Positions 34,819 through 43,609 of a stretch of DNA of 64,000 nt are shown in pieces. The stretch comes from a virus. Within the stretch, counting starts at the first letter, position 1; the number at the start of each line of letters is the position of its first letter. The stretch lies in the IMG/VR virus record IMGVR_UViG_3300000115_000007, positions 27,664-91,663 of that record; one strand, 5' to 3'. The notes under the pieces are model-generated. The model was given only the letters and a program-made list of their open reading frames with translations, made no database searches and was not told the origin of the DNA. A program made the position numbers and the translations under genes.

Positions 34819-36256
34819 ACAAGTATACGTAGGTTTAAGTGACACGATTAATACTTTTAGAGTGAAAACTAATAATATTGCTGCTCAAATTGGAGATTTA
34901 GATAATCTTAGCACTGAATATGCTGGTCACGATTCAGACATAGTACAAGCTTTAAATTTTAGTAAAGATGTACGTCGTGCTTACACCGCATCAAACGGTA
35001 TTAAAAAAGTCAGCCTTAGCGGAATTATTACTGGTGACTCAAGCGGGACATTTTCGGTATCGGCAGGACACGGTCTTACTCAACTTGATAGTGGACTTGA
35101 GTTAACAGATATGGCAGGAAACACTGTTAAAGTACGAGATGCTGCCACTACCGGTAGATCAACGGATAAAGTAGTTACTAACGAGCAAATTTTAATCGGT
35201 GATGGAACTGGTTTCACATCTGCTCCTTTATCTCAAGATGTTCTTATGACAAATGCTGGTGTTGTAACAATTCAACCTGACGTTGTGACTAATACTAAGC
35301 TAGCTAATATGCCAGCAGTAACGATGAAAGTAAATGCAACAGGTTCAGTCGCTGATCCACAAGATTTGGCACTTGGAAATCATACTATTGTTGGTAGATT
35401 AGGTACAGGTGATATTAGTACGTTAACAGTTGGTACAAGCACAGTAATTGGTCGTACAACATCTGGTGATATCATAGCAGCTCAGGCCGCAACAGATCAA
35501 ATAGCTGATGATGCTGTGACTAATGCTAAGCTTGCTAATATGCCAGCAAATTCAGTAAAAGTTGGAAATAGTTCTTCAGCAGCAGATCCTTCAGATATCA
35601 CAGTAGCAGACACTCAAATTCTAATTGGTGATGGTGATGGATTTACCGCTGCAGCATTATCTGGTCATGTTACTATGACAAATGCTGGTGCGTGTACGGT
35701 TTCTGGAGGCGAAGCCGATTTTGTAAAAGTTGATGAAAAAAATGACGATGTAAATTACCAAGTATTATTTAGCGATAATAATGGCTCAGGTTATCAAAGA
35801 CCTTATATTGATACTGATGATGGACATATGATGTACAATCCATCATCACAAACATTATCTGCCGGTACACTTGCTGGTAATGCTGCAACTGCAAACTTTG
35901 CGGATTTAGCTGAGAAATATACTACAAGTGAAGAGCATCCGGTTGGAACAGTGATGATGGCATCATATAATAAAACTGAAGAAACTACTCCTTGCACATC
36001 AAGCGGAATTCCAGTAGGCGTAGTTTCAGCTCAACCTGCTTATTTAATGAATGCAGATGCGCCAGGCCAAGCTTTAGGTCTTAAGGGAAGAGTTCCAGTA
36101 AGGGTTGTTGGCGGGGTTCATAAAGGTGATCCAGTGTATACGCATCATAATGGCTGTGCAAGTAAAGAATTTAATGGAGCTATGATGGTAGGTGTAGCTT
36201 TAGAATCGTCTACTGTAGATGAAGAAAAATTGATAGAATGTGTCCTTAAAGTGTAA
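34811..36256 (+). CDS. tail fibre protein with self-assembly-type C-terminal domain
   Basis: A 481-aa Ala/Thr/Gly/Val-rich protein. The middle has imperfect repeats with VVTNxxxLIGDGTGFTSAPL and VTNAKLANMPANSVKV units, typical of tail fibres. The C-terminus (from about residue 365) contains FADLAEKYTTSEEHPVGTV, then a Gly/Val barrel. This is a common closing domain of phage fibres and is related in appearance to chaperone or G2-peptidase-like ends. It is the last gene before the radical-SAM cassette; its stop is followed by a stem-loop and promoter at 36252-36292. Confidence 0.72.
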   Translation: MARQVYVGLSDTINTFRVKTNNIAAQIGDLDNLSTEYAGHDSDIVQALNFSKDVRRAYTASNGIKKVSLSGIITGDSSGTFSVSAGHGLTQLDSGLELTDMAGNTVKVRDAATTGRSTDKVVTNEQILIGDGTGFTSAPLSQDVLMTNAGVVTIQPDVVTNTKLANMPAVTMKVNATGSVADPQDLALGNHTIVGRLGTGDISTLTVGTSTVIGRTTSGDIIAAQAATDQIADDAVTNAKLANMPANSVKVGNSSSAADPSDITVADTQILIGDGDGFTAAALSGHVTMTNAGACTVSGGEADFVKVDEKNDDVNYQVLFSDNNGSGYQRPYIDTDDGHMMYNPSSQTLSAGTLAGNAATANFADLAEKYTTSEEHPVGTVMMASYNKTEETTPCTSSGIPVGVVSAQPAYLMNADAPGQALGLKGRVPVRVVGGVHKGDPVYTHHNGCASKEFNGAMMVGVALESSTVDEEKLIECVLKV

Positions 36257-36263
36257 ATAACTG

Positions 36264-36292
36264 TTTACATTTAATTAAAAATAGTATATAAT
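36264..36292 (+). promoter_or_regulatory. consensus sigma70-like promoter TTTACA-17-TATAAT at the cassette start
   Basis: TTTACA (36264-36269) and a perfect TATAAT (36287-36292) are 17 bases apart, in the middle of late structural genes. The -35 is one arm of the hairpin TGTAAA-TAACTG-TTTACA (36252-36269). The expected transcript start (about 36299) coincides with the ATG of the next gene, so the message may be leaderless. Confidence 0.75.
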
Positions 36293-36298
36293 TAAATT

Positions 36299-36826
36299 AT
36301 GATTAATAAATCTCAACTCATATCTGCACTTACTGCAAACCATATGTATGAACAAAATATGGTTTATGCTATAGATGAACATGGTCGTGAACAGCTAATT
36401 ACTAGCTTTAGCGATTTTTGTAAAGTGCAAAAACAAAACCATTCTATAAAAATCGAACGTATGGAAAACTTTAATTCAACAATATATGAATATTGTTGGA
36501 AAATAAAAACTGATTGGAAACATGAACAACATGTAACATGTCATTTATTTTTTGCGGGTGCTGGTTCTTATTCTTTTGATATGCATACCGATCCAGATGA
36601 TGTAGTTATATATTGCTGTGAAGGATCTAAGTCTTTAATAATTGATGATAAGCCAGTGACTATTATTCAAGGAGAATATATACATATACCAGCTTATACA
36701 CCTCATCAAGCATTAAATAAAGATGAAGCATTAACTTTAAGCTTTGGTTTAGAAAATTATACAGAGGATAAAATTAATAATGAACTGGCTGATGTATCTC
36801 AAAACAACAGAAACATGTCAGCTTAA
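36299..36826 (+). CDS. cupin/JmjC-like Fe(II) oxygenase
   Basis: A 175-aa protein whose second half is a double-stranded beta helix: SFDMHTDPDDVVIYCCEGSK, then IIQGEYIHIPAYTPHQALN. His96-x-Asp98 and His136 make a complete facial triad for Fe(II), as in JmjC-type protein hydroxylases and other cupins. It starts the cassette, directly at a strong promoter, and overlaps the first radical-SAM gene by 47 bases. It may hydroxylate a protein side chain together with the cassette enzymes; the substrate is unknown. A non-catalytic cupin is the alternative. If the leaderless start is not used, an in-frame ATG at codon 16 could serve. Confidence 0.75.
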   Translation: MINKSQLISALTANHMYEQNMVYAIDEHGREQLITSFSDFCKVQKQNHSIKIERMENFNSTIYEYCWKIKTDWKHEQHVTCHLFFAGAGSYSFDMHTDPDDVVIYCCEGSKSLIIDDKPVTIIQGEYIHIPAYTPHQALNKDEALTLSFGLENYTEDKINNELADVSQNNRNMSA

Positions 36827-37799
36827 TTGTGCGCATTGTTTTACAAGCGGAAGAAGCGGTCAAAAGATTTATTGGAATACTGATAAGCTAGTTGACTGGA
36901 TTCATAGATTTAGAAAAGAAAAACCTGCAGCACAAGATTCTATACATATGGAATTTCATGGCGGTGAACCGTTTCTTGTGCCGGTTGGCCAAATGCGAAA
37001 GGTATATGATGCATGTGATGGTTTATGGGATCAAATGTCGTGGGGTGCCACAACTAATTTAGTTTTTAAATTAAAAGATCAGCATATGGATTTTATTAAA
37101 GGTCCTCTTGGAAATAGACTTGGCACATCGTGGGATCGTAAGATTCGATTTGAAAATAAAAACCAATATAATCTTTGGCATAAAAATGTTAAAACACTTT
37201 TGGCAGATGGTGTTACTATTCGTTTGTTTATTAGTCTTACAAAAGATACACTTGCAAAAGATCCTATAGTATTATTAAGATGGTGCCGCCGACTTGGTGT
37301 ACAAGAAGTTTCACTGGAAAGACTAACTAATAATGGTAGTGCCCGAGAAGCATCAGAAATATTTCCAAGCAATAAAGAACTTGATGAATATTTTTTAAAA
37401 ATGCACATGCAAAGTGAAGAGCACGGAGCACGAGATTGGTTTGAAAACGACTTTCTAGAAAATGTATATGCTAAGTTTGAAAAGACTATGACTACGTGTG
37501 GAACATTTTGTAGAGATTGTGAACAAAAACTATTTACTATAAATGGTGATGGAACTATTGCAGGATGTCCAAACAGCGCGCCAGAACAAGCCTTTGGAAG
37601 TTTAGACGATTCAATTGATACATTGTTAAAAAGTCCAAAAAGAATTCGTACTATATTAGAAGAAAAAATGCGTAATCCTAATTGTTTATCTTGCCCTGTA
37701 TCTAGATTTTGTGGCGGTGATTGTCATCAATTAGGATGGGATGGAGATATTTGTGGCGCGCCAAAAAGTTTAATGATGGAACTCGCAAAACATGTATAA
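36780..37799 (+). CDS. radical SAM enzyme A with SPASM domain
   Basis: A 339-aa protein with the radical-SAM CxxxCxxC at Cys13-Cys17-Cys20 (CQLNCAHC), the GGEP motif (HGGEPF), and a C-terminal SPASM-type cysteine set (CGTFCRDC, GTIAGCP, NCLSCPVSRFCGGDC, GDIC). SPASM proteins bind extra Fe-S clusters and usually modify peptides or proteins by radical chemistry (thioether or C-C crosslinks, epimerisation). It ends just at a late promoter that drives the candidate substrate gene (37829). The start may be codon 1 or Met5; both overlap the cupin gene. Confidence 0.88.
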   Translation: MNWLMYLKTTETCQLNCAHCFTSGRSGQKIYWNTDKLVDWIHRFRKEKPAAQDSIHMEFHGGEPFLVPVGQMRKVYDACDGLWDQMSWGATTNLVFKLKDQHMDFIKGPLGNRLGTSWDRKIRFENKNQYNLWHKNVKTLLADGVTIRLFISLTKDTLAKDPIVLLRWCRRLGVQEVSLERLTNNGSAREASEIFPSNKELDEYFLKMHMQSEEHGARDWFENDFLENVYAKFEKTMTTCGTFCRDCEQKLFTINGDGTIAGCPNSAPEQAFGSLDDSIDTLLKSPKRIRTILEEKMRNPNCLSCPVSRFCGGDCHQLGWDGDICGAPKSLMMELAKHV

Positions 37800-37802
37800 A
37801 TA
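37795..37802 (+). promoter_or_regulatory. T4-type late promoter TATAAATA
   Basis: A perfect TATAAATA overlapping the stop of radical SAM A and 26 bases before the gene for the Cys-His-repeat protein. It is the only perfect late promoter I found inside the cassette. Confidence 0.75.
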
Positions 37803-37828
37803 CACCTATATAACGAAAGAGAAATGAA

Positions 37829-38392
37829 ATGGCCACATTAACAAATCCAATCACTGCACAGAATATAATAGATAGATTTGCGGATTTTGCACCGGCGGCT
37901 GCTAATTCTGGTATTGTTTGGGGTACCAACTCAGTTCCGTTTAGTGGATTTTCTACATCATATTTTGGTGGAACGACTGCTGGTCGAAGTATTGGAATTA
38001 CTGGAGCTGATATAAATCAAAATCCAATCACTGCTTCTGTTATTAATACAGCAATTGAAAATGAAACCGCTGCATATAGTCAAATTAGAAATTTAAATGC
38101 AACCCGAACAGTAACAGGTCCTGGTGGTAATACAGGATCATATCCTAATCCTGGACAAATTTTTAATCAAACAGCAAAAGCATATTTAAGTAGTAGTTAT
38201 GCACAAACGCTATCTGCGGCCGGAGTCACTTTAACTGCTGGTACTCAAATTAGTGCATCTGGGCTTGAAGCTAAATTCGCAGACTTACAAACTCGTTTTA
38301 ATAGTCTAGTTTCTAATACTGTTACTGTAAATGTTAATATTTGTCATGCTAGTTGTCATAGCAGTTGCCACGCCGCGAGAGGAAGAAGATGA
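37829..38392 (+). CDS. candidate modified protein/precursor with C-terminal Cys-His repeats
   Basis: A 187-aa protein. Residues 1-170 are Ala/Thr/Ser/Gly/Asn-rich, reading like a virion or leader domain, with neither cysteine nor histidine. The last 17 residues, ICHASCHSSCHAARGRR, hold all three Cys (172, 176, 180) and all three His (173, 177, 181) as tandem CHxS units and end in RGRR. It has its own late promoter and lies among five radical-SAM and five oxygenase-like genes. The next gene starts inside its stop (ATGA). The tail looks like a RiPP-type core or a metal-binding tip matured by the cassette. No protease or exporter is visible, so a modified structural protein may be more likely than a secreted peptide. 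Confidence 0.75.
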   Translation: MATLTNPITAQNIIDRFADFAPAAANSGIVWGTNSVPFSGFSTSYFGGTTAGRSIGITGADINQNPITASVINTAIENETAAYSQIRNLNATRTVTGPGGNTGSYPNPGQIFNQTAKAYLSSSYAQTLSAAGVTLTAGTQISASGLEAKFADLQTRFNSLVSNTVTVNVNICHASCHSSCHAARGRR

Positions 38393-39036
38393 AAGTTATT
38401 GATGTTACTGCACCATTTAGTATTGAAGATTTGAAATTGTATTTTGAAGATGATCAAACTTTTTATATGGTTGATTATGAAAATTCGCAATTGCAGGGAA
38501 CAAAACTATTAACATATCTTAGTAATCTGGAATTGCCATGTAATATTGGTTTTACTGATCAGAAAGATTTTGATGATCTTACTAGAGAATATCTTTTAGC
38601 TAATTTTATTATAAGTGTTCCTATTCTTGAAGAAAGAGTAATTAGTTTATTATTGCAGATGAAAGGTATTAGTGAATTAATAGAAAAAGATTTTATTGAT
38701 GATAACGTTGAAATACTTACTACTTGGGCAAAGAAATTAGATTCACTTTCGCTTTACAATCTGTACACTGTTGAATGTGATGAATTAAAAGACTACGTTA
38801 AATCATTTCCAGAAGATGACACGAAAGATTTAACTGGAATAAATTTTGTAAATTTGCTTAAATACGAAAGCTTTTATTTATTTTATGTCAATGTAATTGA
38901 ACATCATAAAACATATTATAAATCATATTTTAATGAGTATATGTTTAAAGGAAATAATTTATTTAGCTATTGGGCAAATGTTAATAACCCAATGTTTTTA
39001 CTAACAAGTTCAATCGCCACAGGAGAACAGTTATGA
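38389..39036 (+). CDS. unknown cassette protein 1
   Basis: A 215-aa, acidic, largely helical protein. The start at 38389 overlaps the stop of the Cys-His-repeat gene (ATGA), which implies coupled synthesis; the upstream in-frame start at 38365 would overlap that gene further. No metal-binding or cofactor motif was recognised. Tight coupling suggests it acts with the putative substrate, for example as a recognition or scaffold protein, but this is inference. Confidence 0.65.
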   Translation: MKVIDVTAPFSIEDLKLYFEDDQTFYMVDYENSQLQGTKLLTYLSNLELPCNIGFTDQKDFDDLTREYLLANFIISVPILEERVISLLLQMKGISELIEKDFIDDNVEILTTWAKKLDSLSLYNLYTVECDELKDYVKSFPEDDTKDLTGINFVNLLKYESFYLFYVNVIEHHKTYYKSYFNEYMFKGNNLFSYWANVNNPMFLLTSSIATGEQL

Positions 39037-40181
39037 TACATCTGTTTAAGAAGATTTATGTAACAACAGATAATATCATCGATCTGGGATATGATCGGAT
39101 TGTAGTATCACAAAATCATGGATTAGATGTTTTAGAAGATTTACAAAAAATATCTTCAGGCAAACTTATCTCATATTCATTAGAATGGAGTGGAATACTA
39201 GGATCAAAAGATGTAACATATCCAACCGCAATAGATTTATTTACTAAATTAGCAGATCACTGTGATGCTACAGATAAAAGAGTTATTATATATTGTGATG
39301 ATGATTCATTGCAATTCATAATGTCAACATGGTATAAACATATTCTAAAAACACCAACTAAAGAGTCTGTTAAATCGCTTCTACAAGCTCATGCATTTAA
39401 ATTTAATGTATTCTTTAGAGGTCGTTTTTCTGGTAATGGTGGAAATGTTGGTACTGAAGAAATTTTAAAATTAACAAATTTCGATACTATTTACGATAGC
39501 GTAAAAGCAGGTTCATCTGCCAAACGAAAAACTTTTGTTAAAAAATATATTAACACTATTGGTGTAGAACATTTATTTGCAAATTATTTACATAATAAAT
39601 CTACAAAAGAAGAACTAAAAAGTGTAATAAAAATACTACTAAAAAAAGATCTAGAAAAGTATTTGTATGAGTTAAAAGAAATATTTTTCCAGCATTTCTT
39701 AACTAAAAAAGTCGCGGACAAATTTAATTTAAATGCATCATATAATTTTGATAATATTAGTAATATTTTAGATGATACTAGCGATATTGCTCAAGTTTTT
39801 ATTAAAGATGATATGTGGGTATCAAAATATATGAGTACAGCTTCAAGCAACAATAACGTTTTGTTTGATAATATTTCAGCTTCAGATTTAGTAACAATTA
39901 GAAAATTTACACAAATTATTGCTGATGGTTGGTCTCAATTTAAAGTATATGATGCCGGAAAAAGTGATGTAAATAAATTAGATTTCATCGAATGTATAAC
40001 TGGAGAATTTACTGATACTTTATTAGATAGTCTCATTGAAATGGAATCTACATATGATAATGAATCTGGTTCATTTTTCTCTTTAGAACTGGAAACGGTT
40101 AATCATTATTTGATACATTCTTTATTAGATGCAAATTCTAATGCAGATGCAGCCTTTTTGAGTAGGTATATCACAGTGTAA
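39033..40181 (+). CDS. unknown cassette protein 2
   Basis: A 382-aa protein coupled to the previous gene by ATGA. The first 110 residues look like an alpha/beta domain (KIYVTTDNIIDLGYDRIVVS, then KRVIIYCDDDSLQFIMSTWY). The rest is helical, Lys/Asp/Asn-rich, with no visible catalytic motif. It is not recognised. Position between the substrate candidate and radical SAM B suggests a role in the same pathway. Confidence 0.65.
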   Translation: MIHLFKKIYVTTDNIIDLGYDRIVVSQNHGLDVLEDLQKISSGKLISYSLEWSGILGSKDVTYPTAIDLFTKLADHCDATDKRVIIYCDDDSLQFIMSTWYKHILKTPTKESVKSLLQAHAFKFNVFFRGRFSGNGGNVGTEEILKLTNFDTIYDSVKAGSSAKRKTFVKKYINTIGVEHLFANYLHNKSTKEELKSVIKILLKKDLEKYLYELKEIFFQHFLTKKVADKFNLNASYNFDNISNILDDTSDIAQVFIKDDMWVSKYMSTASSNNNVLFDNISASDLVTIRKFTQIIADGWSQFKVYDAGKSDVNKLDFIECITGEFTDTLLDSLIEMESTYDNESGSFFSLELETVNHYLIHSLLDANSNADAAFLSRYITV

Positions 40182-40182
40182 T

Positions 40183-41202
40183 ATGTCTATATATGATATA
40201 TTAGAAAACAAAATAACAACTTATGGTGAGATTGTATGTTGTTTATTTGAGCACTGTAATCTTCAGTGTGTTTTCTGTCCTCAAGATCATAATTCAATAG
40301 AAGGTGCTAACCGTGATTCTATCATGGCAAAAGTTCCTCAAATTGTAGAATGGATTAATAACAATAGAAGAACACAATCCTATAAATTACATTTAATGGG
40401 TGGCGAACTCTTTCAAGATGAATGGATAGATAAAGGTTTCCTAGAAATATATCAGGACTTTATTGATTCTATCATAGTACAAACAGAAGCTGATGTACAT
40501 ATTAATTTTATAACTAATTTATGCTTTACAAAGTCCGATATGGTAATGGATTTTTTAGAACATAATAATTTAACTATTTCTGTAAGTTACGATCCTGCTG
40601 GCAGATTTACTCCAAAAGCACATGATATTTTTGTTTCAAATATTGAAACATATAAAAATAAGATTGAAATGATTTCATTAGTTGCCACAAAACAAAACAT
40701 TGCAAAAATTACAAGAGGTGATAACTTATTCACGTACCTTTATAATACATATCCATGCGACTTTGATTCATTTTTGCCATCAGTAAAAAATTCAAAAAAA
40801 TTAATGCCAAGTGAAAGAACTCTTTTTGAGTTTAATAAACTACTTGTATCTAAATATCCTAAATGTTTAAACGTAGATCATTTCGTTAATCAAAAAATGC
40901 AAAATAAAATGATTTGCACAAGAGGTAATTCTCTTACTGTCATGCCAGATGGATCTATTCCTACTGGATGTTCTGGTGCAGTATTTTTAAAAGAAGCTCA
41001 AACTGAAGAACTTGGTGGACCAAAAATAGTTGAAAACTTTATGACTAAATATAATTGCTTTGAGTGTGAGTATTTTGCTCGATGCCCATTTAGTTGTTTT
41101 ATTAAACAAGATTATAAACACATTGAACAAGACATGGATGAATGTGTCTTTAAAGAGACTTTTAAATATGCAGATAGCCTTTATCAACCCACCGCATGCT
41201 GA
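40183..41202 (+). CDS. radical SAM enzyme B with SPASM-like C-terminus
   Basis: A 339-aa protein with Cys25-Cys29-Cys32 (CNLQCVFC), a GGE motif (HLMGGELF) and a C-terminal cluster region (ICTRGNS, PTGCSGA, NCFECEYFARCPFSC, DECVF). These features mark a peptide-modifying-type radical SAM with auxiliary Fe-S clusters. It begins one base after the previous stop and its end overlaps the B12-binding enzyme start (41168) by 35 bases. Reaction type cannot be told from sequence. Confidence 0.85.
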   Translation: MSIYDILENKITTYGEIVCCLFEHCNLQCVFCPQDHNSIEGANRDSIMAKVPQIVEWINNNRRTQSYKLHLMGGELFQDEWIDKGFLEIYQDFIDSIIVQTEADVHINFITNLCFTKSDMVMDFLEHNNLTISVSYDPAGRFTPKAHDIFVSNIETYKNKIEMISLVATKQNIAKITRGDNLFTYLYNTYPCDFDSFLPSVKNSKKLMPSERTLFEFNKLLVSKYPKCLNVDHFVNQKMQNKMICTRGNSLTVMPDGSIPTGCSGAVFLKEAQTEELGGPKIVENFMTKYNCFECEYFARCPFSCFIKQDYKHIEQDMDECVFKETFKYADSLYQPTAC

Positions 41203-42838
41203 TTGGTCATTAGCCAATAATATGACTTATTTAATAGCTCAAAGCTATTATAAGCATTTTGGAAAATACAGTGATCAAATAGAATGGTTAGAATCTTCTT
41301 ATAAATGGAATACTTATCAATCGTTTGATGAAGCAATTGAGCAGGTGATATCTGCTGATATAATAATGTTTTCTTCATATGCTTGGAACTATGTCATTTG
41401 TGATGGAATAGCTTCTAAGATAAAACAAAAACATCCTGAAAAATTATTAGTATTGGGTGGGCCGCATATAGGAACTAATGATCCTGAACTATTAGCAAAT
41501 AGAACTCAATATGATTATATATGTCAGCCAACTAAACCAGGTGAAATATTTATGAGAGATCTGATCGATCAATACATTGAAAACAAGCTTGATCCCAAAA
41601 CTATTTCTTGGGAGTTAAGATCCAGTATTGGTGATATTCATAATATTAGTAAAGAAGATTATTCTGTATATGAAGAGCATTCTGAGTATTTAACTAGAGC
41701 CCTCTCATATGCTCAAGAAAATAATATGGAGCCATTTATTATTCTTGAAACAACTCGAGGATGTCCTTATAAATGTGTGTTTTGTGAATGGGGTGGAGGT
41801 ATTAATACTAAAATTTATAAAAAGGATTTGAGTATTGTAAAACGAGACATTGATGCTATGATCAAAGCTGGATATCGAGATGCATATTTAACTGATGCAA
41901 ACTTTGGCGCGTTTGAAGATAGAGACATAGAAATATTTGCATATGCTTGGAATAAAGGATTTAATCTAACTGATATATCGACTATGAAATCAAAAGATTT
42001 AAATAGAAGAAAAAGATTAATTGATAGATGGTTTGAAGTAGTCGGTACAGATCAAAGATCACCTAACTCAAAAGATGGTAACGATATGTGGAAAGAGACT
42101 TCAATGATGTCTATTGTTCCAACTGTATCAATTCAAAGTAGCTCTGATATTGCTATGAAATTAGCAGAAAGAGTTGATTTGAATTCAGAAGATAAGTTAG
42201 AATTAAGTAAATACATTAACAAAAGATGCAGTGAAAATGGTTTTCCTATTCCATCATTAGAATTAATTTTAGCAATGCCAGGATCTACAATAGATGATTT
42301 CTATAAAGAAATGGATTACATATGGAACTTTCAAGCTTTTGGATCGTATCGGCATGACTATATGTTTTTACCTGATTCTAGACTTAATTCTCAAGAATAT
42401 AAAATTAAACATGATATCAGAACAGTAGAAGTATTTACTGATATTGTGGATGAACAAGGGACTGATAGTTGGAGTGAACTATATAAAGATAAAAGATCAT
42501 ATTTTAGAACTATGGCATCATGCTTTTCATTTACAACTGAGGAAATGCATGAGATGTGGTTTATGAATAATGCAGGTAATTACTTACTACAACATTTTTA
42601 TCCAGCGTTTGAAGATGATTTAACACCTCCAGTTTTTGCTAAAGAAGCATATAAAATTATAATAGAGTTAGATAACTGGGATAATATATACTATGAGATC
42701 AGAGATATTTTTAATCCAAATTCACCACCAAAAAGCATAAGACAATTAGGAGATAAATTTAGAACTGAAACTATACATGAATTTTTAGAAAAAAATAAAA
42801 TTATAATTATGTCGGAGGTAAGCAAAATATGTGCATAA
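41168..42838 (+). CDS. B12-binding-type radical SAM enzyme C
   Basis: A 556-aa protein from ATG 41168, a start that avoids a long overlap with the previous gene. Residues 1-135 form a B12-binding-like Rossmann domain (MQIAFINPPHADWSL, LLVLGGPHIG). The radical-SAM domain follows with RGCPYKCVFCEWGGG (Cys199, Cys203, Cys206) and DANFG, and then a long C-terminal region. Such proteins use cobalamin for methylation of unreactive carbons or other radical steps. Phage examples are unusual. The C-terminal 200 residues contain many aromatic and acidic residues and may bind substrate. Confidence 0.83.
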   Translation: MQIAFINPPHADWSLANNMTYLIAQSYYKHFGKYSDQIEWLESSYKWNTYQSFDEAIEQVISADIIMFSSYAWNYVICDGIASKIKQKHPEKLLVLGGPHIGTNDPELLANRTQYDYICQPTKPGEIFMRDLIDQYIENKLDPKTISWELRSSIGDIHNISKEDYSVYEEHSEYLTRALSYAQENNMEPFIILETTRGCPYKCVFCEWGGGINTKIYKKDLSIVKRDIDAMIKAGYRDAYLTDANFGAFEDRDIEIFAYAWNKGFNLTDISTMKSKDLNRRKRLIDRWFEVVGTDQRSPNSKDGNDMWKETSMMSIVPTVSIQSSSDIAMKLAERVDLNSEDKLELSKYINKRCSENGFPIPSLELILAMPGSTIDDFYKEMDYIWNFQAFGSYRHDYMFLPDSRLNSQEYKIKHDIRTVEVFTDIVDEQGTDSWSELYKDKRSYFRTMASCFSFTTEEMHEMWFMNNAGNYLLQHFYPAFEDDLTPPVFAKEAYKIIIELDNWDNIYYEIRDIFNPNSPPKSIRQLGDKFRTETIHEFLEKNKIIIMSEVSKICA

Positions 42839-43335
42839 AAGATATTTACACAAAAGGATATGTTAAATTGCGAGAAGCCGAAGGTCTGACATTAATTGGA
42901 GCAGATAATTTTAAGCTTTTAAACACAGAAGAAAGAGCAAGAGATAATGGTGAACAAGACGTTGAGCCATTACTTGCTACTAAACTTGATATGTTCGGTC
43001 AATACCTATACAATAAATACATTTTACCAGAATGGCCAAAAGCCGTTTTTAATAAGTATTTAATATGGGATGGTGTTGATAAAGATAACCAGGGTTGGCA
43101 TACTGATATGTTTGAAAAATATGATGTGTTTTTCTTATATTATTTAGATGATACATTTGCCGAAACTGGTGGGAATATAGATTTTAAATGGAATAAATCA
43201 GAAACAATTTCATTTCAACCAAAAGCGGGTGATTTATTTATGGTATCTAATATACGTGGATTTTGGCATAAAGCAGGTCAATCTTCAATACAACGAAGGG
43301 TATGTTCATTTGACTTTAATACAAACAATAGTTGA
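42829..43335 (+). CDS. 2-oxoglutarate/Fe(II) oxygenase-like protein 1
   Basis: A 168-aa protein with a complete iron-binding set: QGWHTD (His91, Asp93), FWHKAGQ (His147) and RRVCSFDF (Arg156/157, likely 2-oxoglutarate binding). The strand FFLYYLDDTF and the loop PKAGDLF are shared with the proteins at 43606 and 45131. It overlaps enzyme C by 10 bases. It likely hydroxylates or otherwise oxidises a protein or peptide residue. Confidence 0.8.
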   Translation: MCIKDIYTKGYVKLREAEGLTLIGADNFKLLNTEERARDNGEQDVEPLLATKLDMFGQYLYNKYILPEWPKAVFNKYLIWDGVDKDNQGWHTDMFEKYDVFFLYYLDDTFAETGGNIDFKWNKSETISFQPKAGDLFMVSNIRGFWHKAGQSSIQRRVCSFDFNTNNS

Positions 43336-43609
43336 TAAAAAAGAAACTCTTTGCAAAGAAAGAGATTTGACAGCAGAACTATATAATCTTTGGATTACTA
43401 AATTGCATGATTTTGAGGATGATGAAAATAAATATGAGCAATATATGAAAATGATTGATAATCTTGAACCATATGCAAATATGTTAAAAGAAGAAATTAG
43501 ACAATGTAATAGAGAAATAATAGAACACTATGGTGTTAAATCAATAAATGAAACACCTTATGCAGTTGAGTGTGTTAATAAACACGGCTATGATAGGCCA
43601 AACGGATGA
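43310..43609 (+). CDS. small helical cassette protein, uncertain start
   Basis: A roughly 99-aa charged helical protein (KKETLCKERDLTAELYNLW and on), possibly a coiled-coil partner. The frame has no ATG near its expected beginning; a TTG at 43310 with GAAGGG upstream, or an earlier GTG (43229 or about 43256), must start it. The end overlaps the next gene by ATGA. No family recognised; the frame's integrity and coupling support reality. Confidence 0.5.
   Translation: MTLIQTIVDKKETLCKERDLTAELYNLWITKLHDFEDDENKYEQYMKMIDNLEPYANMLKEEIRQCNREIIEHYGVKSINETPYAVECVNKHGYDRPNG

Noticed and set aside
36780-36826. Frameshift fusion between the cupin and radical SAM A
   Set aside because: There is no slippery run, both proteins are complete on their own, and overlaps of this kind are common in this operon.
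43229-43310. Upstream GTG start for the small helical protein
   Set aside because: It would overlap most of the C-terminal active-site region of oxygenase 1, and the N-terminal residues it adds look like out-of-frame sequence.
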